DNA of 64,000 nucleotides from Methanogranum sp963676045 (GCA_963676045.1 OY780938.1:62001-126000); one strand, 5' to 3'; positions 52,634-60,342 are shown, numbered from the stretch's first letter. Program-made: numbers and translations. The notes: generated by a model from the letters alone, not told the origin.

Positions 52634-53680
52634 TTAATGTCTCACCGCTTGATCTCTGTATGTGAATACCGGGTCATGGCAGGAAAGGATCCTGTCTGGG
52701 GAAATAGGGCCCTCGCATGGCAGAACTGCCAGGTCAGCTTTTCTCCCCACTTTTAAATCAAGTGCATTTTTGTTATATATTATCTTCCTTCCGTTGATGA
52801 CCATCGGCCCCCAGATATCATCTGGGTCTCTCCCTTGTCTGATGGCAATATCCATGAAAACCCTCATTTCGGCCCTCATGTCAGGTTTGCATAGCATGGC
52901 ATTATCAGTACCAATGCACATATCCACGCCGCATCTCTCCATTCTCTTTATCGGAGGTACCTTTCCAAAGAATATATTGGACCTGGCGCATACGACGATC
53001 CCCACCTCGCTCTCAGAACATTTAAGGAGATCGGAATCAGTTGCTTCTACCATATGGACAATGAACGTAGGGTCCAAGGAGAGGATCTCATCGATGTCCT
53101 CTCTTATCCTTTCGCTTCCATGGAGGGCGAATATCTTTTTTCTCTCTCTTACCTTGTCAGCAATCCTTTCGATATACCTAGGGTCCATGTCAGAGATGCT
53201 TGGCAGGCCTATTCCGTCAGATACGTCCAATATCGAATCGAGTTCAGATTCATCATATTCGGGGGATACGGGTCGACCAAGTATCACTGCATCGTCGACA
53301 GTCTTTCTTAATAGCGTGCATCCTTTCAATCCTCCCTCTCTGAAATCAATGAAGGTCTTAGAACCACAATCTTTGGATATCGAATCAAAGCCTCTTATCG
53401 ATTCTTCCAATTCTTCATCCGAGGCACTTTTCAGGTATCTGTGTTTGATCCCGTTTGGCGGAGCTACAAGTTCTTCTAAGCTCATGCCAGGGATTGCTTT
53501 TACTGCTCCGTCGGCACAATGCGTGTGGGCATTCACCATCTTTGGCACGATCATCCCGGTCGATATCGGTCTCTCGGGACATTTCCCTTCCGATATCTCT
53601 CTTATGATGCCATCTTCGATAGCTACATATCCTTCGACGATCTCCCTGTCAATGAGAATTCTACCGCAGAGATAATCCAT
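52634..53680 (-). CDS. Metal-dependent amidohydrolase superfamily protein
   Basis: A 348-residue amidohydrolase of the TrzN/cytosine-deaminase-like branch. Metal-binding HxH is in MVNAHTHCADGAVK near residue 50. Later His residues are in IFALHGSERI and FIVHMVEA, and the catalytic Asp is in CIGTDNAML. A C-terminal strand ends LKVGRKADLAVL, the usual composite-domain closure. Relatives deaminate adenosine-type or triazine-type substrates; the true substrate is unknown. The frame extends upstream to a TTG at 53731. I choose the ATG at 53680 because MDYLCGRILIDREI begins the conserved N-terminal strand. First gene of the stress/glyS run. Confidence 0.82.
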   Translation of the reverse strand: MDYLCGRILIDREIVEGYVAIEDGIIREISEGKCPERPISTGMIVPKMVNAHTHCADGAVKAIPGMSLEELVAPPNGIKHRYLKSASDEELEESIRGFDSISKDCGSKTFIDFREGGLKGCTLLRKTVDDAVILGRPVSPEYDESELDSILDVSDGIGLPSISDMDPRYIERIADKVRERKKIFALHGSERIREDIDEILSLDPTFIVHMVEATDSDLLKCSESEVGIVVCARSNIFFGKVPPIKRMERCGVDMCIGTDNAMLCKPDMRAEMRVFMDIAIRQGRDPDDIWGPMVINGRKIIYNKNALDLKVGRKADLAVLPCEGPISPDRILSCHDPVFTYRDQAVRH

Positions 53681-53780
53681 GATGTGCGAATATTGTGTCG
53701 AATATATAGTGGATTCGAGGCATTTCCCCAATAAGTATTAATAATGTTTTGGAATTATAACTCCTTACAGGTGTACCCTT

Positions 53781-53945
53781 ATGGTAAAGGTAATCGAAGC
53801 GGAATGCGTCGCATGCGGAGCATGTGCCGACGTTTGCCCCCAGGATGCAATCACCGTTGATGACGTCGCAGTCATCAACCCTGATAAATGTGTTGACTGT
53901 GGAGCATGCATCGACGAGTGCCCCTCGTCGGCAATTGTTGAGTGA
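53781..53945 (+). CDS. 2[4Fe-4S] ferredoxin
   Basis: A 54-residue protein with two full cluster motifs, CVACGACADVCP and CVDCGACIDECP, separated by the usual 25-30 residues. It is a soluble low-potential electron carrier. ATG at 53781 follows AGGTG. An open frame on the opposite strand over the same bases has no coding look. It is convergent with a ferredoxin-NADP-reductase-like flavoprotein 118 bp away, a sensible partner. Confidence 0.95.
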   Translation: MVKVIEAECVACGACADVCPQDAITVDDVAVINPDKCVDCGACIDECPSSAIVE

Positions 53946-54028
53946 TTTCAACAACGAAAAACTTCATGGCAGTATAACCTGCCAATCTTTTTCTTTTAAA
54001 ATTTAATTATATTGTTTGGATCATGATC

Positions 54029-54056
54029 TTTCGTAGCTCATGTTAAAGCTACGAAA
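54029..54056. terminator. 10-bp perfect hairpin between ferredoxin and flavoprotein genes
   Basis: TTTCGTAGCT - catgttaa - AGCTACGAAA sits between two convergent stops. It is suited to end both transcripts. Confidence 0.75.
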
Positions 54057-54063
54057 TTATTAA

Positions 54064-54999
54064 TCAAGCCCAATAAGGTTTCTTTACGAATTTGTATGCT
54101 ATTATCACAGCTGTGGCGGCCTCTCCGCATGCAGTTATGATCTGCTTATACTTACCAGGATAATCGACAGCATCTCCGCATGCGAAAACACCATTACGAT
54201 TGGTAGACATATCGAAATTGACCCTGACCAATCCTTCTGGGGTCAGGTCGAGTCCCCATTTCTTAAGGTCATCCAGATTGGCGTTGATCCCTATGTTGAT
54301 GACAGCTAGGTCGATAGGTACCTCGAGGGTCTTACCATTCTGTGAGAGTGTGACGCTCTCGATATGGTCCTTGCCATTGAAAGAGACGACACTTGCATCC
54401 ATTATCTTCTTGACATTGCTGTCATTCAGATTCTGTACATTTACCTCATCTGCCCTGAATTCTGATTTACGATGGACGATATACGTGTCAGTGACTGAAT
54501 CGGCGATCAGCGCCATCTCAATGGCACTGTTCCCTCCTCCGAACATCATGACCTTCTTGCCCACGAGTTCTTCTTTCCGAGGAAGTATGTAGGTCACTCC
54601 CTTGTCGGTGAGTTCCGCTTCTCCAGGAACGCCCATCTTCTTAGGATCGAAACTGCCCATGCCTATTGCGATCACGACCGACCTTGCGTGATATGTGTTC
54701 TTTGTGGTAACGACAACGAGCTCTTCATCTCCATCATTGATCTCGAGTACCTTCTCATTCTCCCTTACATCGCATTCCATGGATTCGGCTTGTGCATACA
54801 TCTTATCGGAGAGTTTACGTGCTTGTATGGTCTCAAATGCCGGATAGTTGTGTATTCCTTTCTCAGGGTACAATGCGGTTAGCTGTCCTCCCACGCGACC
54901 TGATTCTAATACAAGAGTACTCATCATCTTCGATCTCGCATAGATTCCTGCTGTCAATCCGGCTGGGCCGCCTCCGATGATGATTATGTCGTAGCACAT
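54064..54999 (-). CDS. Thioredoxin-reductase-like ferredoxin-NAD(P) reductase
   Basis: A 311-residue two-nucleotide flavoprotein. The FAD motif GGGPAGLTAGIYAR, GGQLTALYPEKGIHNYPAF, the NAD(P) motif MMFGGGNSAIEMALIA and the FAD-closing GVFACGDAVDYPGK are intact. The redox CxxC pair that thioredoxin reductases carry between the NADPH motif halves is absent. GGQLTALYPEK and the lack of CxxC are features of the YumC-type ferredoxin-NADP reductases. It is annotated widely as thioredoxin reductase, but I expect ferredoxin as partner; a ferredoxin gene is the nearest neighbour. The start follows an AT-rich promoter. Confidence 0.82.
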   Translation of the reverse strand: MCYDIIIIGGGPAGLTAGIYARSKMMSTLVLESGRVGGQLTALYPEKGIHNYPAFETIQARKLSDKMYAQAESMECDVRENEKVLEINDGDEELVVVTTKNTYHARSVVIAIGMGSFDPKKMGVPGEAELTDKGVTYILPRKEELVGKKVMMFGGGNSAIEMALIADSVTDTYIVHRKSEFRADEVNVQNLNDSNVKKIMDASVVSFNGKDHIESVTLSQNGKTLEVPIDLAVINIGINANLDDLKKWGLDLTPEGLVRVNFDMSTNRNGVFACGDAVDYPGKYKQIITACGEAATAVIIAYKFVKKPYWA

Positions 55000-55199
55000 A
55001 TGTCCGGGTTTATTGTTTTTTGATATAAAATCCTGTTCCTGGAAAGTTGTAAAAAAATGTGCTTTCTATAATTAAAATTGATTTTTCATACGTAAATCGA
55101 ATATATTTTGCGAATTACGTATCAATTCAAGCATGATCATTTAAGGTGTCGAATCAACGTCAATAAAAAATCTATATATTGGTACAGTATCCCCGTCTC

Positions 55200-55301
55200 A
55201 TGCAGACTGACGTTATGGAATTTACTCTGCTCGTTGTCGTTATGATCGTATACCTCGGTGCTCTTGCCTTCCTCAATCATAAGAGAGTCGAGGATGAGTG
55301 A
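55200..55301 (+). CDS. 33-residue single-helix membrane protein
   Basis: A very short gene: MQTDVMEFTLLVV, continuing as one hydrophobic helix (about residues 8-25) and ending HKRVEDE. A TATA box TCTATATATTGG (about 55168-55179) lies 25-30 bp upstream of the ATG, the spacing seen for leaderless archaeal messages. The stop codon is 100 bp before the next gene. The size and design (one helix, polar tail) resemble small accessory subunits of sodium/solute symporters, but no transporter is adjacent, so function is open. I judge it real from promoter spacing and composition. Confidence 0.6.
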   Translation: MQTDVMEFTLLVVVMIVYLGALAFLNHKRVEDE

Positions 55302-55325
55302 GTAAGCACCACTATCTATGGTAAG

Positions 55326-55392
55326 GTTACTTACAAAAAGTAACTGTCATATAGTAGTATTGTCATTTAGTCTTACTATCATTTGGATAGTA
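55326..55392 (+). promoter_or_regulatory. Two spaced inverted repeats before the split-barrel gene
   Basis: GTTACTT-acaaa-AAGTAAC (55326-55344) and TACTATC-atttg-GATAGTA (55374-55392) are both perfect 7-bp repeats with 5-base spacers, 42 bp apart at their left ends (four helical turns). The second ends right at the AGGTGA ribosome binding site of the gene at 55402. They look like operators or RNA hairpins controlling that gene. Confidence 0.5.
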
Positions 55393-55401
55393 GGTGAATT
55401 A

Positions 55402-55800
55402 ATGACAGCAATACCTACAAATGTTATTGAGCTTATGAAAAAAGATGGGACCGTCAAGGCACTCGTCACCGCTTCGAAAGACGGAACGCCTCATGCGATA
55501 GTCGCCGGTACCATATCTTCCCCATCTCCTGATATGATGGCATACGGAGAGATACTTTCCAAGACATCTGTGAAGAATCTGGCAGAGAACAGCAAGGTTG
55601 CATTCCTCATCGTGAATGGTTTTGTATCGTACGAGATCGGATGCAAGGTAAAGGCGAAATTAACCAGCGGTCCTGAGTTAGACGGTCTTAACAAGGCACT
55701 CGAGCCCATGCACCTTCACGCACACGCTCTTTGGCTTTTCGATGTTCAAAACGTCTATGAACAAGGTGCGAATCCGAACGCCGGAAAAAAGATCGCATAA
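55402..55800 (+). CDS. Pyridoxamine-5'-phosphate-oxidase-like FMN split-barrel protein, copy 1
   Basis: A 132-residue protein of the FMN-binding split-barrel class. It reads VIELMKKDGTVKALVTASKDGTPHAIVAGT, then AYGEILSKTSVKNLAENSKVAFLIV, the strand order of the fold with the usual G-x-P-H phosphate-contact region. Members bind flavins or haem and act as oxidoreductases. The frame is open from 55318, but the ATG at 55402 follows AGGTGAATTA, so I start there. A similar protein is encoded next, and both are behind unusual promoter repeats. Confidence 0.75.
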   Translation: MTAIPTNVIELMKKDGTVKALVTASKDGTPHAIVAGTISSPSPDMMAYGEILSKTSVKNLAENSKVAFLIVNGFVSYEIGCKVKAKLTSGPELDGLNKALEPMHLHAHALWLFDVQNVYEQGANPNAGKKIA

Positions 55801-55871
55801 AGTTCTAAAAAAATCTTTTCAAACATCTTTCAATTGAAATTTTAATTATATGAAAAGTGCATTCTGTCATC

Positions 55872-56270
55872 ATGGCTGAATTGATACCTTTGATAATGGA
55901 TATGTTAAACCGTCCTGAGACGCACAAGGTCCTATCCACTGTATCGCCTGAAGGAAAGCCTCACTCGGTGATATGTGGAAGTTTGATAGCCACAGACCCT
56001 TCCACGATATTCGTTGGACAAGTATACATGCATCAGACTTGCATCAATCTTACTGTGAACAGGGATGTCGAATTCCTTGTTTGGTCAGGTGCACAGGCTT
56101 ACTCCATACAGGCGACATTGAGTTCCATCTGCATCGATGGACCGGAGATGGAGAAGATGGAAAAATTGTTAGGGAAGATGAATATGAGGCCGTTGTCAGT
56201 ATTGGTCTTCAAGGTCAACTCCGCATATGATGAAGGTATAACGCCAAAAGCTGGTATGAAGGTGATATGA
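55872..56270 (+). CDS. Pyridoxamine-5'-phosphate-oxidase-like FMN split-barrel protein, copy 2
   Basis: A 132-residue relative of the preceding protein: LIMDMLNRPETHKVLSTVSPEGKPHSVICGS then QVYMHQTCINLTVNRDVEFLVW show the same split-barrel strand order. Its end LVFKVNSAYDEGITPKAGMKVI parallels the end of copy 1 (FDVQNVYEQGANPNAGKKI). The ATG at 55872 is about 25 bp after a TTAATTATATG TATA box, indicating a leaderless message and a promoter of its own. The last four bases overlap the next small membrane gene (ATGA). Confidence 0.75.
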   Translation: MAELIPLIMDMLNRPETHKVLSTVSPEGKPHSVICGSLIATDPSTIFVGQVYMHQTCINLTVNRDVEFLVWSGAQAYSIQATLSSICIDGPEMEKMEKLLGKMNMRPLSVLVFKVNSAYDEGITPKAGMKVI

Positions 56271-56494
56271 TGTTGGAAAAACAAAGAAAGAAGAACAACA
56301 TCCTGATGCTGGTCGGAGGAATGATCTCTCTGATGGGATTGCTCGCCATCTTCCTAGATCAGAAGGTAATAGGCATAATTGTGCTGATCGTCGGTGTATC
56401 TGTTGTAATGGTAGCGTATTCTGTTTCTAGTTTCTTCTTCAAGATAGATATGAAGGAGACATTTGAGAATTCAAAAAAGAAGGATGATGATTAA
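56267..56494 (+). CDS. Small membrane protein, two helices (75 aa)
   Basis: A 75-residue protein: basic MLEKQRKKNN start, two hydrophobic helices (about residues 11-29 and 33-56), and a charged tail ending KKKDDD. No family recognised. Its ATG overlaps the stop of the split-barrel gene, so it is translationally coupled and may bring that protein to the membrane. This is inference from context. Confidence 0.6.
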   Translation: MMLEKQRKKNNILMLVGGMISLMGLLAIFLDQKVIGIIVLIVGVSVVMVAYSVSSFFFKIDMKETFENSKKKDDD

Positions 56495-56517
56495 AAAGTT
56501 TGTTGGTTTTGATGGGC

Positions 56518-56733
56518 TCAGAATCTTCTGCGCCTGTCGCCGCGGTCTTCTGGCTGGTGCTTCTTGAAGCAATCCCTGCAGTAAACTGGGCGTCCCTGTG
56601 TGGGTTTGAAAGGTACTTCGCATTCTTGTCCGCAGTCAGAGCATGTTGCCTTAAAGAATTCTTTAGGCTGATCCCTGTTGCTGCTGCTACTTCCACTGCT
56701 GTTCCTATATCCACCGTTTCCGCCGTAGGCCAT
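56518..56733 (-). CDS. Zinc-ribbon protein of the CxxC...CRDC type
   Basis: A 71-residue protein. A Gly/Ser/Asn-rich N-terminus (MAYGGNGGYRNSSGSSSSN) precedes a zinc-ribbon domain with ATCSDCGQECEVPFKPTQGR and VYCRDCFKKH, giving two CxxC pairs, and the end is basic (RGDRRRRF). This architecture is common in methanogen and CPR genomes as a small CxxC zinc-binding protein. A nucleic-acid role is likely from the fold and charge. The ATG at 56733 has AGAGGAA upstream. It is convergent with the previous gene. Confidence 0.78.
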   Translation of the reverse strand: MAYGGNGGYRNSSGSSSSNRDQPKEFFKATCSDCGQECEVPFKPTQGRPVYCRDCFKKHQPEDRGDRRRRF

Positions 56734-56917
56734 TTCTATTCCTCTACTATATTTTATTGGTATTCCCAATATTCTGCCTAAACCTATCTTTCAATGGATT
56801 CGGAGCAATATCTTGAATGCCTATGTGTGGACAAGCTAACAAACTTAAAAAGATTGTGGTACGACAATAGTACTACGTGTATAGATAAGTTGGTTTTTTA
56901 AGGGGTTTTGTTCAGTT

Positions 56918-57145
56918 TCAGACATCTGACCTTGTTTGCAAGGCTTTTTTCAATTGGGTGACCTCTTCGTCCGAGAGAGTTATACCCTTGCCCATCTTTG
57001 TACCGTCTGGAGACCATTCCCTTATATCATACTTAGGCTCCCTGTCGTTCCAGCTAATGAGGTTGAGTTCTTTTGTCCATCCTTTGGAAGATTCGGAGAG
57101 CACAGCAATCCTCTCTACGATCTCATACTTAAATTCAACAGCCAT
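56918..57145 (-). CDS. PC4/YdbC-family ssDNA-binding protein
   Basis: A 75-residue protein close to YdbC/PC4: FKYEIVERIAVLSESSKGWTKELNLISWN, then KYDIREWSPDGTKMGKGITLSDEEVTQLKK. These beta-ribbon and helix elements form the single-stranded-DNA-binding fold shared by eukaryotic PC4 and bacterial YdbC. It may act in transcription start or DNA repair. Archaeal examples are few; complete and in normal length here. ATG at 57145 with GGAG upstream. Confidence 0.88.
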   Translation of the reverse strand: MAVEFKYEIVERIAVLSESSKGWTKELNLISWNDREPKYDIREWSPDGTKMGKGITLSDEEVTQLKKALQTRSDV

Positions 57146-57322
57146 GTTTCCACATGCTCCTACTGGCTAAACTGTATGTCTTTATTATATTTAAATAAAA
57201 TTAAGAAGTAAATATAGGTGTTAAAGATTACTTTTTATTAGGCAGGATATTATTCATTTATCAATTGTGTTTTTCTTTTAATACAGATGGGTTTTTTATC
57301 TGGGTCATTAGATTGGTTGTTT

Positions 57323-57356
57323 GTACGAATAATATAAATAAAAACAAAGTTCGTAC
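57323..57356. promoter_or_regulatory. Inverted repeat GTACGAA...TTCGTAC flanking the TATA box
   Basis: GTACGAA (57323-57329) and TTCGTAC (57350-57356) form a perfect 7-bp inverted repeat. Between the arms is the TATA box AATATAAAT (57331-57339) of the gene at 57365. The start codon lies about 26-30 bp after the TATA box, so the message is probably leaderless. A repressor bound to both arms would lock the promoter. Confidence 0.6.
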
Positions 57357-57364
57357 GGGTACCT

Positions 57365-57976
57365 ATGTCATTCTTTGACAATCCTAAAAATTTCGGAACA
57401 GCAATGTTACTCGCAGGTCTGATCTCGGCATTAGTTTCCCTGATCGGAATCATTACAGAAGCATTGGATTCAGACAGAGACATTGGACTCATAGTCATCT
57501 CAGCAGGAGTATTGATCTACGGTCTAATGATCGCAGCAGTTGGACAGAAGATACGTGTCGGTGAGATATCCCAGAGGATCAAGATCCTCGGAAGTTTCAT
57601 CGCAGTCGTTGGAGCAGGATTCATCGTTAAGGGATTCTTCTCAATGATCGGAGAATCACTCGACAGTGACCTCGCTGGAGGAGTTGTAATATTCTTCATC
57701 TCATTGATCCTTGGTATTGTAGCAATGTACATCTCAAGAACAATCACAGATGGACAGACAACAACAATGGACAGAGTGTTCTGGATAATACTCATGGTAA
57801 TATTCGTGATCATGATCATCCTCAGTATCGCAGAGATGATCTCCGCGTTCGATGGAGAAAGTGTTGCAATCGGAATACTGAATGCAATCGCAGGTCTCTG
57901 TAACGTCATCGTTTACGTATCATTGGTCGTCGTTCTTATGTCGGCCGATGTCAAGAAAGAGCTCGGAATGGCTTAA
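57365..57976 (+). CDS. Polytopic membrane protein of unknown function (six helices)
   Basis: A 203-residue membrane protein with about six helices and two near-parallel halves (TAMLLAGLISALVSLIGIIT and KILGSFIAVVGAGFIVKGFF as matching first helices). No family recognised with confidence; short polar loops and a cytosolic tail with VKKELGMA. Promoter with flanking inverted repeats (57323-57356) points to tight control. Codon use is strongly biased to GCA, ATC and AAC, as in the surface proteins, suggesting high expression when on. Confidence 0.6.
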   Translation: MSFFDNPKNFGTAMLLAGLISALVSLIGIITEALDSDRDIGLIVISAGVLIYGLMIAAVGQKIRVGEISQRIKILGSFIAVVGAGFIVKGFFSMIGESLDSDLAGGVVIFFISLILGIVAMYISRTITDGQTTTMDRVFWIILMVIFVIMIILSIAEMISAFDGESVAIGILNAIAGLCNVIVYVSLVVVLMSADVKKELGMA

Positions 57977-58160
57977 AACGATTCAACTAAAACCTTTTAT
58001 TATTTTTTTTATAGAATTTTCATAGTAAAATCCATTTATTATTCCTGATTGTTCCATAACAGTTATAATCATGTAGATATTACTTTCAGCGTCGGTATTA
58101 TTTCCGGCAGTTGGATGAACCAAAAGATGGTCTACATTGTTTCAGGTAGGTGTGCATGAG

Positions 58161-59429
58161 ATGGACATGCTTGTGCTTGCCATTATTATCTCAATGGTTT
58201 TGTTAGTGTCGTTATCGGCTTTATTCTCGGCATCGGAGACTGCATACTCAAGTCTCAATCAAATAAGATTGAAGAACATGGCTGCAGAAGGTGTCAGGAA
58301 AGCAGATGTGGCCTTAGAAAATTGGGAGCATTTCGATAAAATATTAACTACGGTGTTGATAGGTAATAACATAGTCAACACGGCATCGTCCACACTTGGA
58401 ACCATGTTGTTTGTGATCTATTTTGGAGATGTCTATGGTGTAATATTCGCGACTATTTTCATGATAACTGTGTTGTTGATATTCGGTGAAGTGACTCCGA
58501 AGACACTTGCTAAAAGGAATCCTGAAAAATTCGCCATAAAGGTCGCAAACATAATAAAATTCGTTACCGTAATCTTCTCTCCATTGATATGGGCGTTCCT
58601 TGCGATGACGCGTTTCATAACAAGGAAGGACAATAGTGAGACCCCGTCATTCACAGAGGATGAGCTTTATTTCATGATAGATGAGATCCAGGAAGAGGGA
58701 ACGATCGAGAAGAGGGAAAGTGAATTGATAAAATCCGCCATACTCTTTGATGATATCAAGGTCTCTGAGATATATACGCCGAGAGTTGACATCACTGCGG
58801 TGGACATTAGAACCGACATCGAGGACATGAGACGCCTTTTCATCGAGTCAGAGTATTCAAGGATACCTGTTTACGATGTGACCATAGACCGTATAATCGG
58901 TGTCATATATTCCAAGGATTTCTATTCCAGATATGTCAATGGGAAGGATTTCAAGCTTACCGATCTGATCAGGCCTGTAAGGTTCGTACCTGAGAGCATG
59001 AGCATAGCTACACTCTTGAGCGATCTTCAAAGAAGTAAATTGCACATGGCTGTTGTTTTAGACAATTATGGCGGTACATCTGGTATTGTTTGTCTCGAAG
59101 ACATATTGGAAGAGCTTGTTGGAGAGATCTGGGATGAGAATGATGAGGTCAAGATTCCAGTTACTAAGATGAATGATGGTTCATTTACGGTGCTTGGCGA
59201 AGCTGATATGGTGGATGCCATGAAAGAAATGGGACTGGAATTCAAATCAGAAGGATTCACAGGAAGTGTAAGTGGTTTCATACATGACAGGCTGCAAAAG
59301 ATCCCACACAAAGGAGATACCATAGAACTGGACAATGTGAAAATCGTTGTCAGTTCCATGAAGAGCCGTAGGATCAAGGAAGCCAAGTTCATTCCGAACG
59401 GGTCTGTTGGTCGCATTGGTCCTGATTGA
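58161..59429 (+). CDS. CNNM/CorC-type transporter (DUF21, CBS pair, CorC_HlyC)
   Basis: A 422-residue protein. An N-terminal DUF21 membrane domain (about residues 1-180, with SALFSASETAYSSLNQIRLKNM and NNIVNTASS) is followed by a CBS pair (about 200-325, with YTPRVDITAVD, YSRIPVYD and GGTSGIVCLEDILEELVGEI) and a C-terminal CorC_HlyC domain (about 340-420). Family members export magnesium or control cation balance. All three domains are intact. The frame is open from a TTG at 58137. I choose the ATG at 58161 preceded by GTAGGTG. The 3' end overlaps the convergent exosome-associated gene by 41 bp. Confidence 0.9.
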   Translation: MDMLVLAIIISMVLLVSLSALFSASETAYSSLNQIRLKNMAAEGVRKADVALENWEHFDKILTTVLIGNNIVNTASSTLGTMLFVIYFGDVYGVIFATIFMITVLLIFGEVTPKTLAKRNPEKFAIKVANIIKFVTVIFSPLIWAFLAMTRFITRKDNSETPSFTEDELYFMIDEIQEEGTIEKRESELIKSAILFDDIKVSEIYTPRVDITAVDIRTDIEDMRRLFIESEYSRIPVYDVTIDRIIGVIYSKDFYSRYVNGKDFKLTDLIRPVRFVPESMSIATLLSDLQRSKLHMAVVLDNYGGTSGIVCLEDILEELVGEIWDENDEVKIPVTKMNDGSFTVLGEADMVDAMKEMGLEFKSEGFTGSVSGFIHDRLQKIPHKGDTIELDNVKIVVSSMKSRRIKEAKFIPNGSVGRIGPD

Positions 59430-59850
59430 GCTCTGAAAGGAATTTCTTCATGTTATCGACGGCTATCTGTTTCCTGGCCGGATGAGATACTACCTTTCCG
59501 GTTATCGATATGACGTCGCCATGATGGGCGATAACATATTCGCCTTTCACGGCTCTCTGCTTATCCAGCCTCAGGTAGAACACGCAATCATCATCGATAC
59601 GGTTCTCCAGATCATCCGAGATGCGCTTTAACAGATACGGGGTGAATTTCGAGAATAAATATATGAAATCCTTTTGTTTATTAAGCTCGTCCTGCAATAT
59701 TATGAGGCGATTGCCATGTTCGCTATCGCAGACATCAACGTCAAATTCTTCGTTGCCTAAGAGCTCTACCATCGTGTCGTGTATCAGGTCTTCGTTCTCT
59801 GTCGCATAGCAGAAGGCCTGTATCTTCAACCAGTGGAATATTCCTTGCAT
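59389..59850 (-). CDS. Exosome-associated RNA-binding protein (COG1325-like)
   Basis: A 153-residue archaeal protein of the COG1325 group, predicted RNA-binding partners of the exosome. It has the start FHWLKIQAFCYATENEDLI, DSEHGNRLIILQDEL, and the hallmark RIDDDCVFYLRLDKQRAVKGEY close to residue 90, then DVISITGKVVSHP. The length is normal. It is in the same direction as the upstream PH-domain gene with no gap. The 3' end overlaps the CNNM gene on the other strand. Confidence 0.85.
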   Translation of the reverse strand: MQGIFHWLKIQAFCYATENEDLIHDTMVELLGNEEFDVDVCDSEHGNRLIILQDELNKQKDFIYLFSKFTPYLLKRISDDLENRIDDDCVFYLRLDKQRAVKGEYVIAHHGDVISITGKVVSHPARKQIAVDNMKKFLSELNQDQCDQQTRSE

Positions 59851-60342
59851 TTATGATTTCTCCTTTGTTTCATTTACTATTGGATTCTTTGGAACAAGTG
59901 AGGCGATGGCTTCCGGGTCCGATGTTGATAGCGTCACGATCGTCCTACCTCTCAGTTTGAATGATATGCCTCTTTCATATCCGTGGCATATGTAATTCTT
60001 ATATCTGATGTTCTTGGGGCCCCATCCGCTGTAATTCTTTATGATATCTATGTCCCCTATCTTATGGTCTATTACATCTGAGAATGCGATCGTCCTTTTT
60101 TTGATGTATTTGATGACAATTGCAGATGATTCGGTGTCGACCTCTATCTGGAGTCTTAAGAAATAGAATATCAGTATCACTGCAGTGAAAACGATGGTTG
60201 CGATGTAGAACATCCACGCTTCTGTACCTATGTTTAATTGTGTGCATATCAGGATGAATATGTCTGTTGCAATCAGTATAAGAAGCAACATCTGAAATGC
60301 TATCTTCGAGATCAGGAATTCTGTTTCCTTATATGCCGCCAT
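59851..60342 (-). CDS. Membrane protein with bacterial-PH-like domain
   Basis: A 163-residue protein. Two membrane helices (about residues 12-32 and 40-60) are followed by a soluble domain with strands LQIEVDTESSAIVIKYIKKRTIAFSDVIDHKI and ISFKLRGRTIVTLSTSDPEAIASLV, the order seen in bPH/YdbT-like domains. Function unknown. The frame is open two codons further upstream (ATG at 60348). It directly precedes the exosome-associated gene, so the two share a transcript. Confidence 0.6.
   Translation of the reverse strand: MAAYKETEFLISKIAFQMLLLILIATDIFILICTQLNIGTEAWMFYIATIVFTAVILIFYFLRLQIEVDTESSAIVIKYIKKRTIAFSDVIDHKIGDIDIIKNYSGWGPKNIRYKNYICHGYERGISFKLRGRTIVTLSTSDPEAIASLVPKNPIVNETKEKS

Noticed and set aside
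53661..53954. 97-codon frame opposite the ferredoxin gene
   Set aside because: It is the complement of a textbook 2[4Fe-4S] ferredoxin and has no coding features.
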